Notes under the pieces: generated by a model | Database searches by the model: none | What the model was told of the DNA's origin: nothing | Seen by the model: only the letters and a program-made list of their open reading frames with translations | Position numbers and translations under genes: made by a program | Assembly: GCA_049289295.1 (NCBI GenBank) | Contig: JBATLL010000070.1 | Location: 62,001-126,000, forward strand | Reading direction: 5' to 3' | Length of the DNA stretch: 64,000 bases | DNA from: BOKV01 sp049289295 | Lineage (GTDB): Bacteria > Pseudomonadota > Alphaproteobacteria > Rhizobiales > Rhizobiaceae | Part shown: one piece after another, positions 32,448-41,120 of the stretch | How positions within the stretch are numbered: the first letter of the stretch is position 1 | Layout of the letters: each line of letters starts with the position of its first letter

Positions 32448-33839
32448 TCACAAAGGCCCGATCATCTTCCCCGGATCGACCAGCCTGTCATAGGTTTCAC
32501 CGTCGAGCAGGCCCGACTTCAGGGTTTCCTCCCGCAGGCTCGTTCCGTTTGCGTGCGCAGCCTTGGCAATGGCAGCCGCCCGGTCATAGCCAATATGGGG
32601 CGTGAGCGCAGTGATGAGCATCAGTGAACGCGCAAGGTTTTCGCCAATGCGCTCCCGGTTCGCTTCAATGCCATCAAGGCAATGCGTGCAGAACGAAGTG
32701 ATGCCATCCCCGAGCAATCGTATGGACTGGAGCACCGCCTGCGCGATCAGCGGCTTGAAGACATTGAGTTCCAGATGGCCCTGGCTGGAGGCAGTCTGCA
32801 CGGTCGTCTGGTTGCCCAGAACCTGTACGCAGACCATGGTCAGGGCTTCGGCCTGGGTTGGGTTGACCTTGCCAGGCATGATCGATGATCCGGGTTCGTT
32901 AGCTGGAAGCACCAGTTCGCCAAGACCGGATCGCGGGCCCGAACCAAGCAATCTGATATCGTTGGCGATCTTGAACAGATCACCGGCCAGCGCTGCAAGA
33001 TTGCCGTGAAATGCCGCCAGCGCCCCGTGGGAAGCAAGGGCCTCGAACTTGTTTTCCGCTGGCCGGAAGGCAAGGCCCGTTCGTCTGGCCAGTTCCCGCG
33101 CAATGTCCCTGTCAAATCCGGCCGGAGCGTTGAGGCCGGTCCCGACTGCAGTTCCACCCTGGGCCAGCGCCAGAATGTCATCGAGCGACCTGGCAATGCG
33201 CGCCCGGCCAAGCGCAATCATCGCTTCGTATCCCGAGAATTCCTGTCCAAGCGTCAGGGGTGTCGCGTCCTGCAGATGGGTGCGGCCAATTTTCACGATC
33301 TGCGAAAAGGATGCCGCCTTGCTCTCCAGACAACCCCGCAGCCGGTCAAGTGCAGGAAGCAGCAACTCCACTGTACGCATCGCTGTCGCAACATGCATGG
33401 CGGTCGGAAACGTGTCGTTTGACGACTGGGCCAGGTTGACATGATCGTTCGGGTGAACGGGCGCCTTGTTTCCCAGTTTGCCGCCGAGCAGCTCGTTCGC
33501 CCGGTTTGCGATCACCTCATTGACGTTCATGTTCGTCTGCGTGCCCGAACCTGTCTGCCAGGCAACAAGCGGAAAATGGCTGTCGAGACTGCCATCCGCC
33601 ACTTCGTCGGCCGCCTTGCGAATGGCAGACGCGACCTTGGTGTCCAGCTTGCCAGCCTCGGCATGCACGCCTGCTGCGGCACCCTTGATCAAGCCGAGGG
33701 CATGCACGATCTCGAGCGGCATTTTCTCGTTGCCGATCCGGAAATTCTCCAGGCTGCGCTGTGTCTGTGCGCCCCAGTAGCGGTCCGCGGCAACTTCGAT
33801 CTCGCCGAACGAGTCGGTCTCGGTTCTGGTTTTTGCCAT
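32448..33839 (-). CDS. fumC: class II fumarate hydratase
   Basis: A 463-residue iron-independent fumarase of the TCA cycle. Signatures are FPLVAWQTGSGTQTNMN near residue 90, SSNDTFPTAMHVA near 130, GRTHLQDATP near 180 and the catalytic loop GSSIMPGKVNP near 312. AGGAGG stands 6 bases before the ATG. The gene is divergent from a pair of small membrane proteins; a 16-base palindrome lies in the space between. Confidence 0.97.
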   Translation of the reverse strand: MAKTRTETDSFGEIEVAADRYWGAQTQRSLENFRIGNEKMPLEIVHALGLIKGAAAGVHAEAGKLDTKVASAIRKAADEVADGSLDSHFPLVAWQTGSGTQTNMNVNEVIANRANELLGGKLGNKAPVHPNDHVNLAQSSNDTFPTAMHVATAMRTVELLLPALDRLRGCLESKAASFSQIVKIGRTHLQDATPLTLGQEFSGYEAMIALGRARIARSLDDILALAQGGTAVGTGLNAPAGFDRDIARELARRTGLAFRPAENKFEALASHGALAAFHGNLAALAGDLFKIANDIRLLGSGPRSGLGELVLPANEPGSSIMPGKVNPTQAEALTMVCVQVLGNQTTVQTASSQGHLELNVFKPLIAQAVLQSIRLLGDGITSFCTHCLDGIEANRERIGENLARSLMLITALTPHIGYDRAAAIAKAAHANGTSLREETLKSGLLDGETYDRLVDPGKMIGPL

Positions 33840-33887
33840 CGCAGCCTCCTGAAACAGAAATAGGACCTTGCTGGTTCAATTCCAATC

Positions 33888-33903
33888 GGCTAAAATATTA
33901 GCC
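33888..33903. repeat. 16-base palindrome between fumC and a small membrane gene
   Basis: GGCTAA-AATA-TTAGCC is a perfect 6-base inverted repeat with a 4-base centre, 49 bases from the fumC start and 43 bases from the start at 33946, in an AT-rich intergenic region. Its place between divergent starts suggests an operator, but it matches no binding motif I recognise and has no U-tract that would make it a terminator. Confidence 0.4.
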
Positions 33904-33945
33904 AGTTAAACAATATTGTCCGATCCCGGCAGTGGCGATGTTTAA

Positions 33946-34350
33946 TTGTCCGGTTTGGCATTTCTCTTCCTCACGGAGCATAGCGTGTTGTGGCTATTGG
34001 GCGGCATTGCCCTAACGGCAGCAGCAGTCGGTTCGGTCCCCGCCTATCGTTGGCTGATGACGCGCGTTGAGGATTCGCACCCCGTCCACGCCAATGCACT
34101 GATTGCCACCATTTCCATCGCGATTTCCGCCTTGTGGGCCGGGGCGATCATGGCGTGCGGATACGGGATGGTTCTTCTTGGTGTTGCGCTCCCAGCAATG
34201 TTGACGGCCTGCGGGCTGTTGCTGGTCAGTGCGGTTCTTGCGTCGCGTGCATTCAACCGGATGGTCGGCTCACAATCGCAAGCCTCCGGTTCCAGCGGAT
34301 CAGGCAGTGTCATGGCGCCCGCAACCAATTCACAACATGGAGTGATCTGA
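33946..34350 (+). CDS. small membrane protein of unknown function
   Basis: A 134-residue protein with about four hydrophobic helices (roughly residues 5-30, 50-68, 70-85 and 88-105) and a polar Ser/Gly-rich tail (SQSQASGSSGSGS). The only start giving the full length is a TTG at 33946; a GTG in frame at 33985 is an alternative, and neither has a good ribosome-binding site. I do not recognise the family. The stop overlaps the start of the next small membrane gene by one base (TGATG), which supports both being real. Confidence 0.6.
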   Translation: MSGLAFLFLTEHSVLWLLGGIALTAAAVGSVPAYRWLMTRVEDSHPVHANALIATISIAISALWAGAIMACGYGMVLLGVALPAMLTACGLLLVSAVLASRAFNRMVGSQSQASGSSGSGSVMAPATNSQHGVI

Positions 34351-34649
34351 TGTTTGTCCTTGAAGGAATTTGCGTCTTTGCAACGGGCGTGATCCTGTTC
34401 TTCTGGCTCGGTTCGATAGCAAGAAAGGGCGGCGGCGGTTGGCTCATCCAGTCCGAACTGCCATCCAACCTGCTGCTCATCGTGCTCGTGACAGCCATTT
34501 CGCTCGGCTTCCTGCTGATGTGGGTGGGCGCATTCGACCTGACCACGTCGGCACTGGCCGACATTGCTGCCGGCTGTGCCGCCACGGTTGCGGGAATAGC
34601 GATTTCAATCGTTGCACTGCGCATGCTGCGGGTCGGTTTTGTCAGTTGA
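34350..34649 (+). CDS. small three-helix membrane protein, coupled to the gene before
   Basis: A 99-residue protein with three hydrophobic helices (about 3-23, 40-62, 66-92) joined by a short basic glycine loop (ARKGGGGW). The ATG overlaps the previous stop (TGATG) and has GGAG 9 bases upstream. A clear hairpin terminator follows. The family is not recognised. The two genes form a two-cistron unit divergent from fumC. Confidence 0.68.
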   Translation: MFVLEGICVFATGVILFFWLGSIARKGGGGWLIQSELPSNLLLIVLVTAISLGFLLMWVGAFDLTTSALADIAAGCAATVAGIAISIVALRMLRVGFVS

Positions 34650-34673
34650 ACCCGTTTGCCAGGCCTGAAACAG

Positions 34674-34698
34674 GCGGCCCGAAGGCCGCTTTGATTTC
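34674..34698 (+). terminator. intrinsic terminator after the small membrane pair
   Basis: GCGGCC (34674-34679), loop CGAA, GGCCGC (34684-34689), then TTTGATTTC. It lies 25 bases after the stop at 34649 and just touches the end of the convergent gene at 34697. Confidence 0.7.
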
Positions 34699-35134
34699 AC
34701 GCATCGAGCCATAGCTGCGGTTCGCCGTTTGACGTGCGCATTGTCGATATGCCGTTCTTGTCGATCGTCGCGCGGATGCGGCTTCGCATGTTGGAAAAAC
34801 TGTCGAAACTCACCACATCCACAGGCTCATCAAGCTGAATTTCCACGCGTCTGTGGTCCGGACCAAGCGTATTCAGTCCGATCACGGTTCCCGAAAATGT
34901 CTGGCCCAGATATCGACCCGAAACGCGACCGCCATAATCCACCACCGGGCAGGGCGGCTGGTTACCCGCTCTTGCGGCAAGCGTGTTCCAGTCACGAAAG
35001 CCATGCTGCTTTGCAACCTGTTCAAGTGCCTGGCTGTGGGTCATGCGCTTGCCATCACGCTCGGCAGCCTGGCGCAGGGCACCTGCTTCGCCTTTCAGGC
35101 TACTGATGGACGGCAATGAGGGTTCGAAAGACAT
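34697..35134 (-). CDS. Glyoxalase_8-like small protein
   Basis: A 145-residue protein. Residues about 10-60 (SLKGEAGALRQAAERDGKRM then THSQALEQVAKQHGFRDWN) match the short helical module called Glyoxalase_8 in some annotations, even though no glyoxalase active site is present. The rest (SGRYLGQTFSGTVIGLN, PVDVVSFDSFSNMRSRI) is a beta-rich domain of unknown role. The start at 35134 has AAGGA 8 bases upstream. The frame stays open to 35323, but that extension runs into the groEL terminator and is unlikely. Confidence 0.72.
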   Translation of the reverse strand: MSFEPSLPSISSLKGEAGALRQAAERDGKRMTHSQALEQVAKQHGFRDWNTLAARAGNQPPCPVVDYGGRVSGRYLGQTFSGTVIGLNTLGPDHRRVEIQLDEPVDVVSFDSFSNMRSRIRATIDKNGISTMRTSNGEPQLWLDA

Positions 35135-35321
35135 GATTTGTCCTTTCCATTCATCGCGACAGTCTGAAATGGGGTCCGCATTGCCACCTTGTCGCTTTGC
35201 GAAAAGGAAGTTCATATCCTGAAGGGCGGCTTCACCATGGCTTTCGCCTGCGGACGGCAGGGGCCGCTTGCCCGAGAGCAGCTTATAGAGCCACGCGACA
35301 GCCCGGGCAATGCCGTGCAGC

Positions 35322-35351
35322 ACAAAAAAGGGCGGCTCGAGAGCCGCCCTT
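35322..35351 (-). terminator. intrinsic terminator of groESL
   Basis: AAGGGCGGCT (35328-35337), loop CGAG, AGCCGCCCTT (35342-35351): a perfect 10-base stem. On the minus strand it is followed by TTTTTTGTG. It lies 26 bases beyond the groEL stop. Confidence 0.92.
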
Positions 35352-35377
35352 CAAACTTCGCAGGGTGACAGACTTCC

Positions 35378-37015
35378 TTAGAAGTCCATGCCGCCCATGC
35401 CGCCACCGCCTGGCATTGCAGGCATCCCCGAATCCTTCTTCGGAAGCTCTGCAACCATTGCTTCGGTCGTGACCAGAAGGCCGGCAATCGAAGCTGCGTC
35501 CTGCAGCGCGGTACGAACGACCTTCACCGGATCAACGATACCCATGGCGATCATGTCGCCATATTCGCCGGTCTGGGCGTTGTAACCGAAGGAGGCAGAC
35601 TTGTTCTCGAGGATCTTGCCCGCAACGATTGACGCTTCCGCGCCTGCGTTCGAGGCAATCTGGCGCAGCGGTGCCTGGAGCGCGCGGCGGATGATGTTCA
35701 CGCCTGCGTCCTGGTCGTCATTCGCGCCTTTCGAGGTGATGTTCGCGGAAGAGCGGGCAAGCGCGGTGCCGCCGCCTGGCACGATACCTTCCTCGACTGC
35801 TGCGCGGGTAGCATTGAGCGCATCGTCAACGCGGTCCTTGCGTTCCTTGACTTCCACTTCGGTTGCACCGCCAACGCGGATGACGGCAACGCCGCCTGCG
35901 AGCTTGGCAAGACGTTCCTGCAGCTTCTCACGGTCGTAGTCCGAGCTGGTTTCCTCGATCTGCGCCTTGATCTGTGCTACGCGACCTTCGATTTCCTTCT
36001 TCTTGCCGGAACCGTCGACGATCGTGGTGTTTTCCTTCTCGACGCGGATCTTCTTCGCGCGGCCGAGCATGGAAAGGTTCACGTTTTCGAGCTTGATGCC
36101 GAGATCTTCGGAAATCACCTGGCCACCAGTCAGGATTGCGATGTCTTCCAGCATGGCCTTGCGGCGATCGCCGAAGCCCGGTGCCTTGACAGCAGCAATC
36201 TTGAGGCCACCACGCAGCTTGTTGACCACGAGGGTTGCCAGCGCTTCGCCTTCAACGTCTTCCGCGATGATCAGAAGCGGCTTTCCGGACTGCACGACGG
36301 CTTCGAGAACCGGCAGCATCGCCTGAAGGTTGGACAGCTTCTTTTCGTGCAGGAGAATGTACGGGTCTTCCAGTTCCGCGACCATCTTTTCCGGATTGGT
36401 CACGAAGTATGGCGACAGGTAACCGCGGTCGAACTGCATGCCTTCAACGACTTCCAGTTCGGTTTCTGCGGTCTTGGCTTCCTCGACGGTGATGACACCT
36501 TCGTTGCCAACCTTCTGCATTGCATTGGCGATCATTGCGCCGATTTCGGCTTCGCCGTTGGCGGAGATGGTACCGACCTGCGCGACTTCTTCGGAGGTCT
36601 TGATCTTCTTGGCCTTCTTGACGAGGTCCTTGACCACTTCGTCAACAGCCATGTCGATGCCGCGCTTGAGGTCCATCGGGTTCATGCCGGCTGCAACAGC
36701 CTTGGCACCTTCGCGCACGATTGCCTGGGCAAGCACGGTAGCGGTCGTGGTGCCGTCACCGGCAATGTCGTTGGTCTTCGACGCCACTTCGCGCACCATC
36801 TGTGCGCCCATGTTTTCGAACTTGTCTTCAAGTTCGATTTCCTTGGCAACGGTAACGCCATCCTTGGTGATGCGCGGTGCGCCGAAGGACTTGTCGATGA
36901 CAACGTTGCGGCCCTTTGGACCCAGCGTCACCTTTACCGCATTGGCGAGAATGTCGACGCCGCGCAGCATCTTGTCGCGGGCATCAAGGCCGAATTTAAC
37001 TTCTTTGGCAGCCAT
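35378..37015 (-). CDS. groL: 60 kDa chaperonin GroEL
   Basis: A 545-residue chaperonin that folds proteins in its tetradecameric ring with GroES. It has the standard start AAKEVKFGLDARDKMLRGV, the ATP site GDGTTTATVLAQ (about 86-97), GRNVVIDKSFG and the Gly/Met-rich tail MPGGGGMGGMDF. AAGGAG lies upstream of the ATG at 37015; the longer in-frame start at 37180 overlaps groES and is spurious. It forms the groES-groEL operon, controlled by the CIRCE element upstream and ended by a strong terminator. Confidence 0.98.
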   Translation of the reverse strand: MAAKEVKFGLDARDKMLRGVDILANAVKVTLGPKGRNVVIDKSFGAPRITKDGVTVAKEIELEDKFENMGAQMVREVASKTNDIAGDGTTTATVLAQAIVREGAKAVAAGMNPMDLKRGIDMAVDEVVKDLVKKAKKIKTSEEVAQVGTISANGEAEIGAMIANAMQKVGNEGVITVEEAKTAETELEVVEGMQFDRGYLSPYFVTNPEKMVAELEDPYILLHEKKLSNLQAMLPVLEAVVQSGKPLLIIAEDVEGEALATLVVNKLRGGLKIAAVKAPGFGDRRKAMLEDIAILTGGQVISEDLGIKLENVNLSMLGRAKKIRVEKENTTIVDGSGKKKEIEGRVAQIKAQIEETSSDYDREKLQERLAKLAGGVAVIRVGGATEVEVKERKDRVDDALNATRAAVEEGIVPGGGTALARSSANITSKGANDDQDAGVNIIRRALQAPLRQIASNAGAEASIVAGKILENKSASFGYNAQTGEYGDMIAMGIVDPVKVVRTALQDAASIAGLLVTTEAMVAELPKKDSGMPAMPGGGGMGGMDF

Positions 37016-37098
37016 GTGTAGCTCCTTTACTGCAGGCCAACCGCGAATGGCGGCTGGTCCTGTGAACTGTTTGATTGAATGTGATGGGGGTGCTGGCC

Positions 37099-37395
37099 TT
37101 AGCCAACAATGCCCATGATGTCGGATTCTTTCATGATCAGCAGGTCTTCGCCGTTCAGCTTGACTTCCGTGCCGGACCACTTGCCGAAAAGAACGCGGTC
37201 GCCAGCCTTTACATCAAGCGCAACCAGCTTGCCGTTTTCGTCGCGAGCGCCTGGGCCAACTGCGATCACTTCACCTTCTGAAGGCTTTTCCTTGGCCGTA
37301 TCTGGAATGATGATGCCGCCAGCGGTCTTTTCTTCGGAACCAACGCGGCGAACCACTACACGATCGTGCAACGGACGGAACTTCGTTTTTGCCAT
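37099..37395 (-). CDS. groS: 10 kDa co-chaperonin GroES
   Basis: A 98-residue co-chaperonin forming the heptameric lid on GroEL. It begins MAKTKFRPLHDRVVVRRV, has the mobile loop EEKTAGGIIIPDTAKEKP and ends DLLIMKESDIMGIVG. The ATG at 37395 is preceded by a 60-base leader that begins at the CIRCE element. It is the first gene of the operon; groEL follows after 83 bases. Confidence 0.98.
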   Translation of the reverse strand: MAKTKFRPLHDRVVVRRVGSEEKTAGGIIIPDTAKEKPSEGEVIAVGPGARDENGKLVALDVKAGDRVLFGKWSGTEVKLNGEDLLIMKESDIMGIVG

Positions 37396-37454
37396 GATTT
37401 CTACCCATGTTTGTAAATTGCTTCGGCCCTGAAATACCCGGGCCACCCGGTGTG

Positions 37455-37481
37455 TTAGCACTCACTCGAGGCGAGTGCTAA
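37455..37481 (-). promoter_or_regulatory. CIRCE element (HrcA operator) of groESL
   Basis: TTAGCACTC-N9-GAGTGCTAA is the exact CIRCE consensus, placed immediately downstream of the -10 of the groES promoter. HrcA repression at normal temperature is the known role of this element. Confidence 0.97.
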
Positions 37482-37491
37482 TTGCGAACGG

Positions 37492-37520
37492 GAAATAGGA
37501 AGTGTGCTCGTGATTGTCAA
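37492..37520 (-). promoter_or_regulatory. groESL promoter, housekeeping type
   Basis: Read on the minus strand, a perfect TTGACA (37520-37515) is followed after 17 bases by TATTTC (37497-37492). The CIRCE element begins 10 bases downstream, so the start site falls in or next to it. Confidence 0.75.
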
Positions 37521-37614
37521 CAAGATGCGCCAAGAATCTGTTTCAAATACCGCGAAACAGGGCAAGATTGGTCGCAACGGGTGTATCAACGGTCATATAG
37601 CGCACGAAAATGCC

Positions 37615-38805
37615 TCAACCCTTGGCGGCGCTGGCCAGTTCGGGTTTCAGCCGCTTGGGCTTCGAGAACAGGCTTCCCTGCGCGAGCAGCACATCGCCGT
37701 CGATAAGGTCCATCACCTGTTCTTCTGTCTCCACGCTGGTTGCAGCAAGTTCGGCAGAATAGGCGGTGAAGTCCTCGTTCTTCTGCAACTCACGCCAGTT
37801 CAGCCCGTCGGAAACCAGCAATTCCGCATCGACCATCAGGATACGGAACATCCCCGTCGCCAGTGCACCTTCCACCGCGCCCGATGACGGGCAATTGGCC
37901 AGCGCCATCTGGTAGCCGAGCCCACGCAGGGTTTCGAGTCTTGCAATTGTATCGGCATCGAAATCGCGGAAGTGGCGCCATTGCAGGACCGGCATGATGA
38001 GATGCGCACGCCCGGCATTTGCATCAAGTGTCGGCTCAACCGCCTCGAAATTCGCCCTGTCGTTCAGGGTCAGCCTGTCGACGGGCCAAAGGATGGTGCA
38101 GGCCTGGCCGTCGCGGTCGAGTTTGCGTGCCAGAGATATTGAACGCGCCAGCATTTGCCGGTCCACAAGTGGTGCCTGGCTGCGCAGGTTCTTCAGGGCA
38201 AACGCCTCATGCCCCGGTGTTTCAGGAAAATGCGGCACCGCCTCCAGAAACCGCGGTTTTCTGCCCGGAAGCGTGATGACCGGCTGGAACCAGGCCTCGA
38301 TCTTGCCCATTTCGATCATTTCCGTGATGTCGGAATTGCCTGGACGCGATTTTCCCCGGCGCGCCTGCACGGGAGCATCCTTGATGCGCCCGGCTGCTTC
38401 GAACGGAATGACATTGGCGGCAGCGCTGTCCAGCCCCTTGTCATTATCTGCGTTTGCGCTCGCCTCGTCGAGGACAGACGAAAGTCCGCCGAAGTGCGAA
38501 GCCGCGCTGTTTCCAGGCCCGTCAGCTGACGCCATGCGGCTTTCCAGGTCTGCCAGGCGCCGCGTGATGTCTGCTTCGAAATTCGGCAACTCCGCGAGCC
38601 GTGCGGCAATCCGTGATTTCAGGAGAGATGTCTGCAACTTGTCGAGAATGAGAAGCACCAGGCCAGATGCAGCAATTCCACACAATAGCGCTTCGACAGG
38701 AGTTGCCTGAACCTCCGGCACCATCTTATTGGCAAGGGCGTAATACAGCGCTGCGCCGACAACCAGGGACAACAGGAGCGAAATTGCAAGTCGGGCCATA
38801 CGCAT
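37615..38805 (-). CDS. membrane-anchored degenerate EAL domain protein
   Basis: A 396-residue protein. Two hydrophobic helices (about 5-28 and 38-58) anchor it, a coiled-coil and linker follow (60-160), and residues about 165-390 are an EAL fold: KIEAWFQPVITLPGRKPRFLEAVPHF, DADTIARLETLRGLGYQMALAN and DVLLAQGSLFSKP in broken-up form. The Glu of the EAL signature remains (EAV), but the catalytic DDFGxG is replaced by NCPSSG and the ELTE strand has lost its Glu. It should therefore not hydrolyse c-di-GMP and may act as a sensor or scaffold. A GTG one codon upstream is an alternative start. Confidence 0.78.
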   Translation of the reverse strand: MRMARLAISLLLSLVVGAALYYALANKMVPEVQATPVEALLCGIAASGLVLLILDKLQTSLLKSRIAARLAELPNFEADITRRLADLESRMASADGPGNSAASHFGGLSSVLDEASANADNDKGLDSAAANVIPFEAAGRIKDAPVQARRGKSRPGNSDITEMIEMGKIEAWFQPVITLPGRKPRFLEAVPHFPETPGHEAFALKNLRSQAPLVDRQMLARSISLARKLDRDGQACTILWPVDRLTLNDRANFEAVEPTLDANAGRAHLIMPVLQWRHFRDFDADTIARLETLRGLGYQMALANCPSSGAVEGALATGMFRILMVDAELLVSDGLNWRELQKNEDFTAYSAELAATSVETEEQVMDLIDGDVLLAQGSLFSKPKRLKPELASAAKG

Positions 38806-39018
38806 CACCAGTACACGAGAAAGACAACCTGGTTCGGTCTCGAACCACTATGGGAGAAATCGGCTACGAAGGAAAGTGCGTGTCGCGTCAATGGTAAGCC
38901 AACATGCTGAACGTGCCGGTTTGAAGCTGCATGTTTGACGTCGCCAGCGCCATTGCGCTTGACCATCTGCCTGCCCTTTGCCAAAAGCGCACGTCCTCAC
39001 AACATGGTGCCAGCCTGA

Positions 39019-39882
39019 ATGACCCAACCCCTGAGACGGATTGTCGGCCTATCCGAACTGGCCCAGGACTATGACGCCATCCTGTGCGATGTGTGGGGTG
39101 TCCTGCACAACGGGGTCGCCGCATGGCCGGGCGCGGTTGCAGCCCTGTCCGAGTTCCGCAGGCAGGGTGGCGCGGTAGTCATGATTACCAATGCGCCAAG
39201 GCCGCGCGGTCCCGTTCTCGTGCAACTGGAAGGCCTCGGTGTTCCCGACGGCGTGTTCGACGAAGTCGTCACATCCGGCGATGTCACCCGGCAATTGATC
39301 GAGGAAGCCGATTCCCGCATCTATCACATCGGGCCCCAGCGCGACCTGAAGCTCTACGAGGGCCTCGACGTCGAGATTGTCGGTCTTGAGGATGCGCAAA
39401 CCGTCGTTTGCACCGGGTTGCGCGATGATCGCACGGAGACGCCCGAGGATTACACGAACGAACTGGAATCGCTGGCAGAGCGCGATCTGCCATTCATCTG
39501 CGCCAATCCCGATATTGTCGTGGAGTATGGCGAGAGCCTGTTGTGGTGCGCGGGCGCCCTGGCGCGAGACTATACCAGCCTGGGTGGGGAAACCCGTATC
39601 GTTGGCAAGCCGCATCGGCCCATCTACGAATATGCCCACGCCCGGCTCGACGACATCATGGGCGGGCATGTGGACAAGGCGCGAATTCTTGCGATCGGCG
39701 ATGGCATGATGACCGATGTGGCTGGTGCCAACAGCTATGGTGTGGACCTTCTCTATGTATCGTCCGGCATTCACGCCGCCGAATATGGCAATGCGGATGA
39801 TCCTGATCCGCAGGCGCTGGCCAGCTTCGTCGAAAGCCAGGGCGTCGAATGCGTCGCATGGCTCCCCCGGCTTGTCTGGTAG
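39019..39882 (+). CDS. HAD-IIA family phosphatase (TIGR01459 type)
   Basis: A 287-residue hydrolase. Motif I is ILCDVWGVLHNG (about 21-32) with the nucleophile Asp, motif II is MITNAPRP (Asn replacing the usual Thr-Asn order), motif III Lys lies in VGKPHRPIYEYA and motif IV in GDGMMTDVAGA. This NagD-like subfamily is regularly found next to ribF in Rhizobiales, as here, where ribF starts 9 bases after the stop. The substrate is not known. Confidence 0.9.
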   Translation: MTQPLRRIVGLSELAQDYDAILCDVWGVLHNGVAAWPGAVAALSEFRRQGGAVVMITNAPRPRGPVLVQLEGLGVPDGVFDEVVTSGDVTRQLIEEADSRIYHIGPQRDLKLYEGLDVEIVGLEDAQTVVCTGLRDDRTETPEDYTNELESLAERDLPFICANPDIVVEYGESLLWCAGALARDYTSLGGETRIVGKPHRPIYEYAHARLDDIMGGHVDKARILAIGDGMMTDVAGANSYGVDLLYVSSGIHAAEYGNADDPDPQALASFVESQGVECVAWLPRLVW

Positions 39883-39891
39883 GGGGCAGCA

Positions 39892-40845
39892 ATGCGCAAA
39901 ACCACCGCCAGCATGTTCGAAGGTACGAAAGGGCTTCCCGAAGAACTTGGCGGGAGTGTCGTGGCAATCGGCAATTTCGATGGCGTTCACCGCGGACACA
40001 TGGCGGTACTGGGCACTGCGCTCGAACTGGCGCGCCGATCATCTGCGCCAGCAACGGTACTCACCTTCGAACCCCATCCCAGAACCTGGTTCCGCCCACA
40101 GCAGCCGGTGTTCCGTCTTACCCCTGCCAGCCTCAAGGTGCGCAAACTTGTCGAAACCGGTTTTGACGCCGTTATTGTCCAGGCCTTTGACGAGAGCTTC
40201 TCGGCGGTCACGGCAAACGATTTCATCACCCGCATCCTGGCTTCCGAATTGGCTGCAAGCCATGTCGTGGCGGGCCATGACTTCCACTTCGGCAAGGGAC
40301 GGGAAGGAACACCCCAGTTGCTGGCAGAGCAGGGGCCCGGGGCAGGGTTCGCGGTTTCGCTTGTCGAACCCTTCAGGACCGGCGACGGTGAAGTCGTTTC
40401 CTCGACCCGCATTCGCAACGCGCTTTCAACTGGCGATGTCGCATTGGCCAACGCATTGCTGGGTTGGCCATGGCGCGTCAGCGGCGAGGTTCGCCACGGC
40501 AAGAAGCTCGGCCGCACGCTTGGCTTTCCAACTGCCAACCTCGCATTGCCAGGTGAAGTGACCCTTCGCCATGGCATTTACGCGGTGCGTCTTTATCGCG
40601 CCGACGGTAGCGCACATGATGGTGTGGCAAGCTATGGCCGCAGGCCTACATTCGACAATGGCGAGGCGCTCCTGGAAACCTTCGTGCTGGATTTCTCGGA
40701 CGATCTTTATGGGGAGATTGTCGAGATAGAGTTCCACGCCTTCCTGCGCGGCGAGGAGCGGTTCGACAGTGCCGAAGCGCTCGTTGTGCAGATGCAGGCC
40801 GACACCCGCGCGGCACGTGACATCCTGTCTGCACGCTCGACATGA
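39892..40845 (+). CDS. ribF: bifunctional riboflavin kinase/FAD synthetase
   Basis: A 317-residue enzyme making FMN and FAD. The N-terminal adenylyltransferase domain has AIGNFDGVHRGH (about 23-34) and HFGKGREGTPQLL; SSTRIRNALSTGD closes it. The C-terminal kinase domain has GRTLGFPTANLALP and GVASYGRRPTFDNG. AGGGGG lies 5 bases before the ATG. A short hairpin terminator follows 26 bases after the stop. Confidence 0.96.
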   Translation: MRKTTASMFEGTKGLPEELGGSVVAIGNFDGVHRGHMAVLGTALELARRSSAPATVLTFEPHPRTWFRPQQPVFRLTPASLKVRKLVETGFDAVIVQAFDESFSAVTANDFITRILASELAASHVVAGHDFHFGKGREGTPQLLAEQGPGAGFAVSLVEPFRTGDGEVVSSTRIRNALSTGDVALANALLGWPWRVSGEVRHGKKLGRTLGFPTANLALPGEVTLRHGIYAVRLYRADGSAHDGVASYGRRPTFDNGEALLETFVLDFSDDLYGEIVEIEFHAFLRGEERFDSAEALVVQMQADTRAARDILSARST

Positions 40846-40871
40846 AGGCATGGTCCTTGCCGGACCGCGCA

Positions 40872-40894
40872 AAAGCCGGAAAATCCGGCTTTAT
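40872..40894 (+). terminator. intrinsic terminator after ribF
   Basis: AAAGCCGGA, loop AAA, TCCGGCTTT, then ATTC. The 9-base stem with a short U-tract ends the HAD-ribF transcript. The remaining 226 bases before ileS hold nothing I can identify. Confidence 0.75.
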
Positions 40895-41120
40895 TCACGG
40901 GCAACACGCTGCTATGAAACGCCCATGTTCGACGCGGCTTGCTTCACAATCCGAATTATCCGCCCGGCCTCTGCCTGAGCGCAAGTTCGGCAGGGTACCG
41001 GGCTTTCACGGCGCGGACGGCCGCAGACCGGCGTACAGCGTTTCACCAGATTTCCAACAGGACTAGATGTCCCTGCCCGAAAGGCGATGCGTCACGGGCA
41101 GGCAGAGCCAACCGGACACC

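Noticed and set aside
36347..37021. 224-codon frame on the plus strand opposite groEL
   Set aside because: Antisense to groEL; strong codon bias of groEL creates the open frame.
40769..41066. Short open frames between ribF and ileS
   Set aside because: They overlap the end of ribF or the terminator, lack ribosome-binding sites and show no recognisable protein features.
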